Assembly (NCBI GenBank): GCA_965230515.1
Contig: OZ246007.1
Location: 806,001 to 870,000 of the forward strand
Direction: 5' to 3'
From: JAJFKB01 sp965230515
GTDB taxonomy: Bacteria > Pseudomonadota > Gammaproteobacteria > Pseudomonadales > IMCC2047
DNA: 64,000 nucleotides
This document shows, one piece after another, positions 17,954 to 27,760 of the stretch. A program made the position numbers and the translations under genes. The notes beneath the pieces are model-generated. The model worked only from the letters and a program-made list of their open reading frames with translations. It was not told the DNA's origin and searched no databases. The first letter of the stretch is position 1. Every line of letters starts with the position of its first letter.

Positions 17954-19120
17954 TTACTTTTCGTCAACCCTGAGGCAGACCACCTTGCCACTGTTACCAT
18001 AGACATAAAGCGTATCGCCTTGCGCAACCATTGACGTAATACCAGCACCATCAATCTTTTTTCGCGCCATGAAGTGACCATCCAGCTGGGACATAAAATG
18101 CAGATACCCTTCGAAATCACCCACTACCAGATAGTTACTGTAAGTCACGGGGGCGCTAAGCTGACGGCGATCCAACTCCCCCTGCTTCCAAACACTGCTT
18201 CCGGTCTTGATGTCAAGCGCATGAATATGGTCATCCGTATCCACGACATAGAGGTTACCAAACCCTTCATCCGGGCCTAGAAAACTTGAAATCTCCTTCT
18301 GCCAGCGAAGTCGCGCCGTACTCATCTCTATTGCGCTGACCTTGCCATGAAAGCTGGTTGCATAAACCATTTCACCCTGTAGCAAAGGGTCGCCATCAAC
18401 ATCGGTCATACGCTCAAGTTCCGAGCGCCCTTGTGGCACAGAAATACGTTTTTCCCATAGCACACGACCGGTATCGGCATGCAGGGCAAGTACTTTACCG
18501 TTGGCCAGACCTACCAGCGCCATATTTGAAGTCAATGTCGGGTTACTGTTACCCCGCAACGTTAAAGCAGGCAGGATACTCTCATAAAACCAACGCTGTT
18601 CACCGGTTGCGTGATCCAGCCCGTATATCTTCTCATCGGAAGTTTGCACCAACACAATGTTACCATTGGTCTGGGGTACTGAAAGAATTTCGCTGGATAC
18701 ATTGGCTTGCCAGATTTGCGAACCATCCTCTTGACTGAGCGCTATGACACGGCCATCACGAGTTCCCAATAACAGATGTCCAAACCCTGAGCCAAGACCG
18801 CCGCTCACCGATTCTTTCATCTTTCGTTTCCACCGTTTCTTGCCATTGCTACGATTAACAGCACTCAACTGGCCATTCACATCTACGATATAAACCGTAT
18901 CTTCTTCAACAGCAGGTTTGAACTTGATATATTTCTCACCCACGCCATCTCCAATGCCGGTTGACCAGACCTGCTTAATTTTAAGCTCCGGATCCAGATC
19001 CACCAATTCCGCTGGTTTCGGCCCTTCGTCATCCCCTTCAAACATTCCACCTAAAAACCCGCAGGCAGAAATAGCAGGTAATAGCATCAAAGCAATAATA
19101 AGTCGCCATGTGGCTCTCAT
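17954..19120 (-). CDS. bamB: Outer-membrane assembly lipoprotein BamB
   Basis: This 388-residue protein has a lipoprotein signal with LPAISAC (Cys20) and a propeller of PQQ-like repeats (VYIVDVNGQLSAVNRSNGKK, LLGTRDGRVIAL, GSVWKQGELD). BamB is part of the BAM complex at the inner face of the outer membrane and assists insertion of beta-barrel proteins. It begins directly after yfgM with no gap and precedes der. Confidence 0.95.
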   Translation of the reverse strand: MRATWRLIIALMLLPAISACGFLGGMFEGDDEGPKPAELVDLDPELKIKQVWSTGIGDGVGEKYIKFKPAVEEDTVYIVDVNGQLSAVNRSNGKKRWKRKMKESVSGGLGSGFGHLLLGTRDGRVIALSQEDGSQIWQANVSSEILSVPQTNGNIVLVQTSDEKIYGLDHATGEQRWFYESILPALTLRGNSNPTLTSNMALVGLANGKVLALHADTGRVLWEKRISVPQGRSELERMTDVDGDPLLQGEMVYATSFHGKVSAIEMSTARLRWQKEISSFLGPDEGFGNLYVVDTDDHIHALDIKTGSSVWKQGELDRRQLSAPVTYSNYLVVGDFEGYLHFMSQLDGHFMARKKIDGAGITSMVAQGDTLYVYGNSGKVVCLRVDEK

Positions 19121-19783
19121 CTAACTCTCTCCGTCTTGTGCCAGGTCATTCAATTTAATGGTTAATAATGGGTTATTGGTACCCACTTTTTCAGTCTCGG
19201 CCAGTGCACTTCTATAAGCCGACCGTGCTTCTTCTATGCGACCCTGATTTAGATAAAGATCACCAAGAAACTCCTGGTAAACAGCCGTATAGGCCCCGGC
19301 CTGAATTGATTCCGTCAAAGCCAAAGCCTGCTCTGTGTTACCCTGTGCGTAGATCACTCTCGCCAGACGAAGGCGTGCAATGATATGCAGAGACGATGCA
19401 GCTTCACTCCTGTCAACCACCCATTGCAGTTGTTTTTCCGCCGCATCCAGGTCATTTTTTGCCACAGCCTGCTTGGCTGCCAGAAGAGATGCGTAGAGCG
19501 CATAAATTGAATCTGCATGTTCTGCTTTCAGCTTATCAACCAGATGGTTGATGGTCGCCTGATTGGCCTGTTCACTATTTTCCTGCGCCACCTGAACCGC
19601 ATCAACCAGGTCAAAGTAAATCGTGGAAACAGTCTCACTGACTTGCCGCTGATGCCCTTGCCATGCCTTCCAACCGTATATCAGCGCCAGCGCAAGTCCG
19701 ATACCGATCAGTACTGACTTTCCGTTCTCCTGCCACCATTTTTTTAATGCTTCTACCTGTTCTTCTTCGGTACGATATTCCAC
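19121..19783 (-). CDS. yfgM: YfgM-family TPR membrane protein
   Basis: This 220-residue protein has a short cytoplasmic N-terminus (EYRTEEEQVEALKKWWQENG), one transmembrane helix at about residues 23-41 and periplasmic TPR repeats. YfgM (ancillary SecYEG translocon subunit) works with PpiD in the E. coli periplasm. The start is a GTG, supported by CAGGAG 8 bp upstream. It lies 5 bp after hisS and abuts bamB. Confidence 0.92.
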   Translation of the reverse strand: MEYRTEEEQVEALKKWWQENGKSVLIGIGLALALIYGWKAWQGHQRQVSETVSTIYFDLVDAVQVAQENSEQANQATINHLVDKLKAEHADSIYALYASLLAAKQAVAKNDLDAAEKQLQWVVDRSEAASSLHIIARLRLARVIYAQGNTEQALALTESIQAGAYTAVYQEFLGDLYLNQGRIEEARSAYRSALAETEKVGTNNPLLTIKLNDLAQDGES

Positions 19784-19788
19784 CTGGT

Positions 19789-21090
19789 TTAACTCCTGAC
19801 ACTATTTTCGCTAGCGGTCATCGCAGACCGCAAAAAAGCGATTAACTGATCTCTATGAACACGTTGTTGCTCGCCCGCTTCACGCAGCGGTTTGAACATC
19901 ACACTTTCGCTGGCCAACTCCTCTTCGCCAATAACCAATGCATAACGGGCACCACTTTTATCGGCACGCTTGAACTGACTTTTGAAACTACCACCACCAC
20001 AATTTAGTTGCACTCGAATCCCGCTGAATTGATCACGTATCTGTTCGGCAACCTTCATAGCCTGGCGCTGTTCCTGTTGTCCTGTTGCGACCAGATAAAT
20101 ATCAGCAATCCGGTCATAATCCTCTGGGACAGCCTGCAAAGTTTGCAACATTAACACTAATCGCTCAACTCCCATAGCAAATCCTACGGCAGGGGTCGCT
20201 CTTCCACCTAACTGTTCTACCAGGCCATCATAACGGCCGCCCGCACAAACAGTGCCCTGCGCTCCCAGATCGGAAGTAATCCACTCAAAAACAGTCTTAC
20301 CGTAGTAATCCAGCCCCCTTACCAGGCGCGGGTTTACCCTGTAAGGAATACCGGCATCCTCCAGATACCCCCTTAACTGCGCAAAGTGAATGGCCGACTC
20401 TTCATCGAGAAAATCCGCAAAGTCCGGTGCACCGGCTAAAATGTCCTGAGTCTCTTTATTCTTGGTGTCCAGTATTCGCAGCGGATTACTTGATAAACGC
20501 CGCTGACTGTCGGCATCGAGATCAGATTCATACCGGGTTAGATAATCGACCAGTTTTTCTTTGTATTTTGCTCTTGCCTGCGCTGAGCCGAGCGAATTCA
20601 ATTCCAGTCGCACATTATCCAGCAAGCCGAGATCCTGCCATAAACGCGCGCTCAATACTATTAATTCGGCATCGATATCCGGTCCAGCCATACCAAAGGT
20701 TTCTACACCTATCTGATGAAACTGTCGGTACCGCCCTTTTTGCGGACGTTCGTAACGAAACATCGGGCCGCTGTACCAAAGACGCTGCGTCTGATTAAAA
20801 AGCAGGCCATGCTCCTCACAGGCCCGTACACATCCGGCTGTGCCCTCAGGCCTGAGCGTCAGACTTTCACCATTTCGGTCCTCAAAGGTGTACATCTCCT
20901 TCTCAACAATGTCAGTCACCTCACCGATTGATCGCTTAAACAGATTGGTTTGTTCAACAATCGGCAATCGAATCTGTTGATAACCGTAACGGCTCAGCAC
21001 CGAACCGGTACACCGCTCAAGATACTGCCATGCGGAAGAATCCTGCGGCAGGATATCATTCATACCACGTATTGCTTTAATCTTACCCAA
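19789..21090 (-). CDS. hisS: Histidyl-tRNA synthetase
   Basis: This 433-residue class II synthetase has motif 2 (MFRYERPQKGRYRQFHQIGVE region, split here), the histidine-specific RGLDYYGKTVFEW and motif 3 (AVGFAMGVERL). It charges tRNA-His. The start appears to be TTG, with AAAGGAA upstream and the family N-terminus (KIKAIRGMND) following at once. The usual upstream neighbour ispG is absent; a gene-free gap separates hisS from rodZ. Confidence 0.96.
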   Translation of the reverse strand: MGKIKAIRGMNDILPQDSSAWQYLERCTGSVLSRYGYQQIRLPIVEQTNLFKRSIGEVTDIVEKEMYTFEDRNGESLTLRPEGTAGCVRACEEHGLLFNQTQRLWYSGPMFRYERPQKGRYRQFHQIGVETFGMAGPDIDAELIVLSARLWQDLGLLDNVRLELNSLGSAQARAKYKEKLVDYLTRYESDLDADSQRRLSSNPLRILDTKNKETQDILAGAPDFADFLDEESAIHFAQLRGYLEDAGIPYRVNPRLVRGLDYYGKTVFEWITSDLGAQGTVCAGGRYDGLVEQLGGRATPAVGFAMGVERLVLMLQTLQAVPEDYDRIADIYLVATGQQEQRQAMKVAEQIRDQFSGIRVQLNCGGGSFKSQFKRADKSGARYALVIGEEELASESVMFKPLREAGEQQRVHRDQLIAFLRSAMTASENSVRS

Positions 21091-21414
21091 AACGGGATTC
21101 CTTTAATCTCTATATGGTATTCATATGAAGCAGAGCCACGCAACAACCACCTCACATCCAACTGTTCGCCATCCAAAAACTGTCAAATTTACACCTGATC
21201 TCTACCTGACCCAGGCATTACTGAACTTCGGGTGCGCTATTGTATGACAGATTGGCAAGCACTGCATCGCCAATCAGCACCACAAATAGCAAGAGGTTGG
21301 ATTAATGCCCACCGGTTTTAATATTAAGCGGGTACCAGCAACTAATTATTTTTATTACACACGCAATAAACGCAACACCTTAGCGTAAACAAACAGCACT
21401 GCGCCGCACTACCT
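21091..21414. other. Gene-free gap between rodZ and hisS
   Basis: These 324 bp hold no credible ORF. In many relatives ispG (gcpE) lies here. A 7-bp inverted repeat GATTGGC...GCCAATC with a 12-base loop is present at 21250-21275. Apart from a possible hisS promoter I see nothing else. Confidence 0.6.
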
Positions 21415-21924
21415 TCAATTCGGCTTTAACCTTTTGGAAGAGGTTAACTCTGTATTTGGCGCACTTACCCCGGGCACACTCTGATAACCGGTAGCAGTTG
21501 AATCACTATGACTCCTCCACCATACAGTCGACAATGCCAGCAGCGACAACACAATCACCAGCGTGGCCCACTTAACCAAAGGATCACCCGGTTTCACCTG
21601 TCGCCTGATATTAATCAGCCCTTTAGCACGACCTTCCGGGGCTACACCAATCTTGTCGAACCCGGCAATCAGTTCATCTGCACAGATATTTAAAAAACGT
21701 GCGTAATTTCTGATGTAGCCTTTAACAAAGGTCTTTCCAGGCAGATTATCGTACTGATCCTGCTCAAGACTGGCGATTACCTTCTCACTTAGATTCAGCT
21801 TCATCGCTATATTTGAGCGGCTCAAGCCGAGACTTTCCCTGTTCTTTTTCAATATACCGCCAGGTAACTCCTGGCTGCTCTCCAGCTCAGACTCATTGTG
21901 TTCAGTAGCCAATTCAGCTCTCAC
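21415..21924 (-). CDS. rodZ: RodZ-like helix-turn-helix membrane protein, short form
   Basis: The N-terminal half of RodZ is clear: a Cro-type helix-turn-helix (LKKNRESLGLSRSNIAMKLN), the FVKGYIRNYARFL signature and one transmembrane helix around residues 118-138. The protein then stops at 169 residues, after about 30 periplasmic residues, so the usual periplasmic DUF4115 domain is missing. RodZ links MreB to cell-wall synthesis; the truncated form may still bind MreB. The start is a GTG overlapping the pilW stop (GTGA). It is either a natural short form or a truncated gene. Confidence 0.8.
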   Translation of the reverse strand: MRAELATEHNESELESSQELPGGILKKNRESLGLSRSNIAMKLNLSEKVIASLEQDQYDNLPGKTFVKGYIRNYARFLNICADELIAGFDKIGVAPEGRAKGLINIRRQVKPGDPLVKWATLVIVLSLLALSTVWWRSHSDSTATGYQSVPGVSAPNTELTSSKRLKPN

Positions 21925-22715
21925 TTACCTGTTTTTTTTATTTGCTGGTATTCGCCCGATGCTGGAAACATATTTTTAAGCATGAGCAGATAACTGGCTT
22001 CCCTGTTCTTATCACCTTTCAATCTGGCTAATTTAATGCCAAGCGCCAGACTTCTTGGGGTATTGGGTGCATACCGCAAGCGCACTAACCTCTGATACTG
22101 CACATGATATCTTTGGCTGACGCCGTATTCTCCCTTGATAAAATAGATATGTGCGGCTTCCAACAACGCCCTTGCCTGACCGTCATTGATATCAATCGCC
22201 CGATCGAATGCAGCAAGTGCTTTTTCATTCTGTGCAATTTTGAGGTAACACATACCCAGATTTTCATAAACCGACGCTCTGTTCTCGTACAGGGTATCGT
22301 TGGTTGCCTGTTCCAACTGCACACAGGCGTCACCATAGCGCTGCTGGCTATATAAGAACGCTGCATAATTGTTCCTGATACGCGTTTCATTTGGCCCATA
22401 TCGCAGAGCCTTTGCGAAATGATCCTCCGCCATTTTGGGCTCTTTTTCCGCCTGAAAAAGAATTGCCAGCGCGTTATGGACCTCGGGTGATTTGGCATCA
22501 ATTTCAAGTGCGCGTTTCAACGGGCGTTTAGCTTCTACAGTTTTGCCTTGCTGAATATAACGCAACCCCAGTTCTGTATACTTCTTTAATGCCTGCTGTT
22601 CATCTGCATTTTCGCTAAACCGGGTTTTTCCCGTGGTTACGCATCCGACCATTAAAAAAATCGAGGTCAACAAACAGCCAACATAAATCCAGTTAAAGCG
22701 ACATGCCTGTTTCAT
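21921..22715 (-). CDS. pilW: Type IV pilus biogenesis lipoprotein PilW/PilF
   Basis: The 264-residue protein has a lipobox ending in MVGC (Cys25) and about six TPR repeats (ALEIDAKSPEVHNALAILFQ, AFDRAIDINDGQARALLEAA). PilF/PilW is the pilotin that brings the PilQ secretin to the outer membrane. The order rlmN-pilW-rodZ is conserved in gammaproteobacteria. It overlaps rodZ by 4 bp. Confidence 0.92.
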   Translation of the reverse strand: MKQACRFNWIYVGCLLTSIFLMVGCVTTGKTRFSENADEQQALKKYTELGLRYIQQGKTVEAKRPLKRALEIDAKSPEVHNALAILFQAEKEPKMAEDHFAKALRYGPNETRIRNNYAAFLYSQQRYGDACVQLEQATNDTLYENRASVYENLGMCYLKIAQNEKALAAFDRAIDINDGQARALLEAAHIYFIKGEYGVSQRYHVQYQRLVRLRYAPNTPRSLALGIKLARLKGDKNREASYLLMLKNMFPASGEYQQIKKTGK

Positions 22716-22747
22716 TATTATTCCTGCAAAAGTTCTGAGTCTGCTTA

Positions 22748-23854
22748 TTATAGACTAACCGCTGAAATGTAACGCTCACTTCTTCGCGTTCTGTCCTGCA
22801 CCTCTCCAACCAGCTGCCCACAAGCAGCAGCAATATCGTCTCCCCGGGTCGTTCTTATTGTCACGGTATAACCAGCATCGGCCAATATTTGCTGAAACGC
22901 TAACACCGCTTTTCTCGGTGAACGGCGATAGCTGGTATGAGGGAACGGATTGAAGGGAATCAGGTTAATTTTACAGGGCAGCACCCTTAGCAATTTGGCC
23001 AGCTGCCTGGCATGCGTCAACTGATCGTTAATGCCTTCAATCAGCGTATACTCGACAGTAATTACCCTTCGGTCACCAATCACCTTCAGATAACGCTGGC
23101 ACGCGGCTATTAACTCCCGTACCGGATATTTTCGGTTAATCGGTACCAGTTCATCACGCAACGCATCGTTAGGCGCATGCAGAGAGATTGCCAGAGATAC
23201 ATCAGAGACTTCACTAAGATGATCAATTTCCGGCACCACTCCGGCGGTACTTAACGTTACTCTTCTCTTGGAAATGCCATATCCGAAATCATCCATCATG
23301 ATATCCATCGCTGCCACGGCATTATCAAAATTCAGCAATGGCTCACCCATACCCATCATGACCACATTGCTAATATTTTGATCATTGGTACCCGTCTTAC
23401 GCGTCTCGGACTGACTTGCTATCCAGACCTGTCCGATAATCTCTGCCGCACTGAGGTTTTTATTAAACCCCTGTTTGCCGGTAGAGCAAAAACTGCAGTC
23501 CAAAGCACAACCTGCTTGTGATGAGACACAAAGCGTTGACCTGTTGCCATCGGGTATCAGCACCGTTTCAACACTGCTGCCACCGTCAATTTTGACAACC
23601 CATTTTTTGGTTCCGTCTTCCGAGGTGTGCTGTTCAACAATCTCCGGCCCACGAATTTCTGCAATTTCAGCCAAACGATGCCGCAGTGACTTACTCATAT
23701 TAGTCATGTCATTGAAGTCAGATACACCATAATGGTGTATCCATTTCATCACCTGACTGGCGCGAAAGCGTTTCTCCCCAATCTCGAGGAAAAACGCTTC
23801 CAGTTGCGCGATGGTCATTCCCAGCAGATTAATCTTTGCTTGCGGCTCTGACAT
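22748..23854 (-). CDS. rlmN: 23S rRNA/tRNA adenine-C2 methyltransferase RlmN
   Basis: This 368-residue radical SAM enzyme has CX3CX2C at Cys116, Cys120 and Cys123 (GCALDCSFC), the MGMGEPLLN motif and a C-terminal cysteine in AAACGQL that carries the methyl transfer intermediate. It methylates A2503 of 23S rRNA and A37 of some tRNAs. The ATG at 23854 is preferred to a TTG four codons upstream by similarity to known N-termini. It lies 32 bp before pilW. Confidence 0.95.
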   Translation of the reverse strand: MSEPQAKINLLGMTIAQLEAFFLEIGEKRFRASQVMKWIHHYGVSDFNDMTNMSKSLRHRLAEIAEIRGPEIVEQHTSEDGTKKWVVKIDGGSSVETVLIPDGNRSTLCVSSQAGCALDCSFCSTGKQGFNKNLSAAEIIGQVWIASQSETRKTGTNDQNISNVVMMGMGEPLLNFDNAVAAMDIMMDDFGYGISKRRVTLSTAGVVPEIDHLSEVSDVSLAISLHAPNDALRDELVPINRKYPVRELIAACQRYLKVIGDRRVITVEYTLIEGINDQLTHARQLAKLLRVLPCKINLIPFNPFPHTSYRRSPRKAVLAFQQILADAGYTVTIRTTRGDDIAAACGQLVGEVQDRTRRSERYISAVSL

Positions 23855-23897
23855 ATCCAGGCTCAATGACTGATAACGCTAAACGAATCAACAGTAC

Positions 23898-24323
23898 TTA
23901 TCGGGGACAGATTTCGCTGTCTGGAAAAAAGTAGGCCACTTCTCGTGCCGCTGACTGTGTTGAATCAGATCCATGAACGGCATTTGCGTCGATTGTTTGG
24001 GCAAAATCTGCGCGAATGGTACCCGCTTCCGCTTCTTGCGGATTGGTCGCGCCCATCAGTTCGCGGTTTAACGCGACAGCATTTTCACCTTCCAGAACCT
24101 GAACGACAACAGGACCAGAGGTCATAAAGCCGACCAAGTCCTTAAAGAAAGGGCGTTCACGATGCTCTGCATAGAATCCACCGGCCTTCTCGTCATCCAT
24201 GTGTAGCATTTTCGCAGCAACAATCTTTAGTCCGGCCTTTTCAAAACGGCTGTAAATTTCACCGATAACATTTTTTGCGACGGCATCGGGTTTAATAATA
24301 GAAAGGGTACGTTCAACGGCCAT
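23898..24323 (-). CDS. ndk: Nucleoside diphosphate kinase
   Basis: This 141-residue protein has the full NDK length, with the start ERTLSIIKPDAVAKN and the active-site phosphohistidine in the NAVHGSDS motif. It balances nucleoside triphosphate pools in the cytoplasm. The gene lies between the isc operon and rlmN, a common gammaproteobacterial arrangement. The gap 24324-24565 upstream contains a T-run on the + strand but no hairpin I would call a terminator. Confidence 0.97.
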   Translation of the reverse strand: MAVERTLSIIKPDAVAKNVIGEIYSRFEKAGLKIVAAKMLHMDDEKAGGFYAEHRERPFFKDLVGFMTSGPVVVQVLEGENAVALNRELMGATNPQEAEAGTIRADFAQTIDANAVHGSDSTQSAAREVAYFFPDSEICPR

Positions 24324-24565
24324 TAACTTAATATCTCCTGAAATTACATACTTAGAAAAAATTGATGGCGCACAACAGCACGTGCTGTCACGCCCATCTA
24401 CTCAAGATCGCGGATTATAAGTTTTTTTTGGGGAAATTAGTATGAAAAGCTGGTTGTCCGGAGATCTTTAACTCGTGCAGCTTGCAACGCCTGCAAAACT
24501 ATCGGTCCAGGTGAATCTTCAATAACAGCATCTGCTGATCATCCAAAGGCCATCGATAGCCCTGG

Positions 24566-24766
24566 TTAATCAGCTTCCTCAATCCAGGCGGCCTGTATCG
24601 CTTCCAGAATTTTTTCACCACAATGGTTCGGATCATCATCAAAATCTTCCAGTGACATCACCAAATCACGCAGATCGACAAAGTTGATCGATAATGGGTC
24701 GATTTGCTCATGACTATCAGCTAATTCAATAGCAATATCCTGCACATCTGTCCATTTCAAACTCAT
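24566..24766 (-). CDS. iscX: IscX, Fe-S assembly modulator
   Basis: This small acidic protein of 66 residues (MSLKWTDVQDIAIEL..., DPNHCGEKILEAIQAAWIEE) has the same length as E. coli IscX, which binds IscS and iron and tunes cluster assembly. The ATG at 24766 is used because it matches the family start; an ATG five codons earlier gives a longer frame. It is the last gene of the isc operon. Confidence 0.93.
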   Translation of the reverse strand: MSLKWTDVQDIAIELADSHEQIDPLSINFVDLRDLVMSLEDFDDDPNHCGEKILEAIQAAWIEEAD

Positions 24767-24821
24767 CACTTCATGCCTCATTCAAAAAACTCGTCAGCGC
24801 TGACGGTTGCGCCGATCGCGC

Positions 24822-25163
24822 CTAAATTTTTGCTTCCGATACCTGGTTAATCGTATATTTGGGAATCTCAACCACCAAGTCCTCTTCACCTATTTCCACC
24901 TGGCAACTCAGCCGGGAATCCGGCTCAAGCCCCCATGCCTTGTCCAGCAAATCATCCTCCAATTCGTCAGATTCCTCAAGGGAATCAAACCCTTCCCTGA
25001 CGATTACATGGCAGGTTGTGCAGGCACAGGACATCTCACAGGCATGCTCGATTTCAATATCATTTTTAAGCGCAATCTCAATCAGATTGTCGCCTGTATC
25101 AGCCTGAAGCACAGCGCCTTCGGGGCAAATCTCTGCATGGGGTAAAAAAATTACCTGAGGCAT
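24822..25163 (-). CDS. fdx: ISC-type [2Fe-2S] ferredoxin
   Basis: This 113-residue ferredoxin carries the adrenodoxin-type cluster pattern: CEMSCACTTC provides three ligands (CX5CX2C) and SRLSCQVEI the fourth. It donates electrons during iron-sulfur cluster assembly by IscS/IscU. It begins 9 bp after hscA. Confidence 0.96.
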   Translation of the reverse strand: MPQVIFLPHAEICPEGAVLQADTGDNLIEIALKNDIEIEHACEMSCACTTCHVIVREGFDSLEESDELEDDLLDKAWGLEPDSRLSCQVEIGEEDLVVEIPKYTINQVSEAKI

Positions 25164-25172
25164 ATAAATATC

Positions 25173-27065
25173 CTAGTCTTGTGTTTCACTATCTATCTCG
25201 AGCTGGTCCAGGGCTCTTCCCGCGAGTGCTTTCTTGATACTGGCGTCCATTCGCCGGGAAGCAAACTCACTGCTCGCGTTGCTCAAATTTTCAATCTCTC
25301 TCGTGATCGCGCTGACATCCTGTTGGGTCAATGCCTGCATCAGTTTCGCAACCTCCTGCTTGAGTTGCGATTGCTCTTCATCACTTAACAGTGCTTCACC
25401 ATCTTCTGCCACTGCGTTTGTGACACTGGCCAGGAGCGCTTCACCTTCAACCTGTTTTTCACGTAGCTTTCTCGCGGCCACATCGTGCTGTGCATAATCG
25501 ATCGAATCCTTGATCATCTGCGTGATTTCTTCGTCATTCAGCCCGTAGGAGGGTTTTACCTGAATACTGCTCTCCGTGCCTGTACTCTGCTCACGAGCCG
25601 AAACGCTCAAAATACCGTCCGCATCAACCTGGAAAGTCACCAGTATTCTTGCAGCTCCAGCGGCCATTGCCGGAATCCCGTGCAGCTCAAATCGGGCCAG
25701 AGAACGGCAATCGGCTACCAGTTCACGCTCCCCCTGCAACACATGGATAGCCATGGCTGTCTGACCATCTTTATAGGTGGTAAATTCCTGGGCTTTGGCA
25801 ATCGGAATGGTTACGTTACGTGGAATTATTTTCTCAACCAGCCCACCCATAGTCTCAATACCCAACGACAGGGGGTTCACATCGAGCAGCAACATGTCAT
25901 CGCCGGACTGGTTACCGACCAGCACATTGGCCTGAAGCGCAGCACCAATGGCGACCACTTCATCCGGATTAATATCCACCATCGGCTGCGCACCAAACAG
26001 TTCGGCAACACGCGTACGCACGTAGGGTACCCTTGTGGATCCACCAACCATGACCACATTGTCAATTTGATCTGCCTTCAATTTGGCATCGCGTAGCGCC
26101 CGCTTACAAACCTTTAGCGTTTTATCGACCAACGTGTCAATCAGCTGATTAAAGGTCTCTCGAGCCAGCGTTTCCTGACATTGATTGTCCGCCCAGGTAA
26201 ATGCCAGGGTTGCCTGATCCGCTTCAGAAAGCTGCTCTTTGGTCTTACAGGCGAGCTGCAACAAATCTCTCGATTCAGAGTGATCCAGACTTTGTTCCAC
26301 ACCGGCCTTATCAATCAGCCACTCTGCAATTGCATGGTCAAAGTCATCCCCACCTAAAGCGGTATCCCCCGCTGTGGATAAAACTTCAAAAACGCCAGCA
26401 TGCAAACGCAATATCGACACATCAAAGGTACCACCACCGAGATCATAAACGGCAATTACACCCTCTTCCTGTTTATCCAAACCATAAGCAACAGCCGCCG
26501 CTGTCGGCTCATTCAACAAACGCAAAACATTCAAACCAGCCAGTTTCGCTGCATCCTTGGTTGCCTGGCGCTGCGCTTCATCAAAATAGGCCGGTACGGT
26601 TATCACAGCACCATCCAGCTCACCACCAAGCGCCTCTCCACCACGCAATGCCAACACCTTCAATATTTCTGCCGAAACACTGACCGGGCTCACATCTCCT
26701 GAAACAGTGCGGATATAGGGCATACCTCCCTGTTCTTTCTCGACGAAATGATATGGCACCTGCTCACCGAAGGTTTTAACATCGGCCACACCGCGCCCCA
26801 TAAGCCGTTTGACAGAAACAATTGTATTGAGCGGATCCTCTTTTGCAGCTTCTTTGGCGGCTTCGCCAACAACTACACCCTCGGCACTATAGCGCACGAC
26901 TGAGGGCAACAACTTTCTTTGTTGAAGATCCGATATCACCTCCGCAGACCCACTTCGAACTGTCGCCACCAAAGAGTTGGTGGTGCCAAGATCGATACCG
27001 ACCGCAAACTTATGCTGATGAGGCTGAGGGCTCTCCCCCGGCTCGGATAGTTGTAATAACGCCAT
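25173..27065 (-). CDS. hscA: Hsp70-type chaperone HscA
   Basis: This 630-residue DnaK-family protein has the actin-like ATPase domain (AVGIDLGTTNSLVAT, VYDLGGGTFDVSIL, VVMVGGSTRVPYVR) and a C-terminal substrate-binding domain. HscA binds the LPPVK motif of IscU, which is present in the IscU of this operon, and drives cluster release with HscB. It sits between hscB and fdx. Confidence 0.97.
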   Translation of the reverse strand: MALLQLSEPGESPQPHQHKFAVGIDLGTTNSLVATVRSGSAEVISDLQQRKLLPSVVRYSAEGVVVGEAAKEAAKEDPLNTIVSVKRLMGRGVADVKTFGEQVPYHFVEKEQGGMPYIRTVSGDVSPVSVSAEILKVLALRGGEALGGELDGAVITVPAYFDEAQRQATKDAAKLAGLNVLRLLNEPTAAAVAYGLDKQEEGVIAVYDLGGGTFDVSILRLHAGVFEVLSTAGDTALGGDDFDHAIAEWLIDKAGVEQSLDHSESRDLLQLACKTKEQLSEADQATLAFTWADNQCQETLARETFNQLIDTLVDKTLKVCKRALRDAKLKADQIDNVVMVGGSTRVPYVRTRVAELFGAQPMVDINPDEVVAIGAALQANVLVGNQSGDDMLLLDVNPLSLGIETMGGLVEKIIPRNVTIPIAKAQEFTTYKDGQTAMAIHVLQGERELVADCRSLARFELHGIPAMAAGAARILVTFQVDADGILSVSAREQSTGTESSIQVKPSYGLNDEEITQMIKDSIDYAQHDVAARKLREKQVEGEALLASVTNAVAEDGEALLSDEEQSQLKQEVAKLMQALTQQDVSAITREIENLSNASSEFASRRMDASIKKALAGRALDQLEIDSETQD

Positions 27066-27104
27066 ATAGTATTCTCTAGATTAATCCGGTTAAAACAGGT
27101 CGGG

Positions 27105-27644
27105 CTAATAATCGAGCAGTTCTTCCTCCAGCCGCTCCACCTCATGCTGCATTTTAACGATAAATTGCATTTTTTTAACCATCTCTGCCGCTTTTTCAAG
27201 GGAGTCTTCCGCACCACCTGCAATAGACTGCCGGAATTCGTCCTGAAAAACATTCATTTGCTGATCAAGATGAGACGATACGTTTTCCAGCTCAGCTTCG
27301 GGATCTTCGGCATGCTGCGCTACTTCCAACTGTTCACGCAATTCGATTTGCTGCATCAAAAACTCGGGATCCATATTAGTCGAATTATCGTCTGCCAGAT
27401 CCACTCCGTTAAGCTTAAGCAGGTAGGTTGCACGCTTGAGCGGGCACTTGAGTGTCGCATATGCATCGTTTACGTTTGCGGCATACTGCATCGATAGCAG
27501 CTGGTCCCGCCTGGACGCATGCGCATGACGATCTGGATGAGTAGTCCTCTGAATTTCCCGATAAGTCTTCGCCAAAAGATCCAGGTCTATATCAAAATGC
27601 TGCTCAAACCCGAAAAGCTGGAAATAGTTTTGGGAGACTGTCAC
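27105..27644 (-). CDS. hscB: Co-chaperone HscB (J-domain protein)
   Basis: The 179-residue protein has an N-terminal J domain with HPD (TTHPDRHAHA) and a C-terminal helical bundle that binds IscU. The start is set at a GTG (27644): homologues begin at SQNYFQLFG, an AAGGTG lies upstream, and the longer frame to 27791 would overlap iscA. HscB delivers IscU to HscA. Confidence 0.94.
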   Translation of the reverse strand: MTVSQNYFQLFGFEQHFDIDLDLLAKTYREIQRTTHPDRHAHASRRDQLLSMQYAANVNDAYATLKCPLKRATYLLKLNGVDLADDNSTNMDPEFLMQQIELREQLEVAQHAEDPEAELENVSSHLDQQMNVFQDEFRQSIAGGAEDSLEKAAEMVKKMQFIVKMQHEVERLEEELLDY

Positions 27645-27760
27645 TGATTTCTTGCACCTTATATCGCTTGCGCTGTTTAAAATCGCGAACTGAATCACGC
27701 ATGAGTTGGTATTCGTTAAACCATGCTGCCGGTGAGTATGCGTATCGAACACCGTTTTTG

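Noticed and set aside
24421..24431. T-run after ndk region as a terminator
   Set aside because: No stable hairpin precedes it on the + strand.
25485..26096. Long plus-strand ORF opposite hscA
   Set aside because: It is a shadow of hscA coding sequence on the opposite strand.
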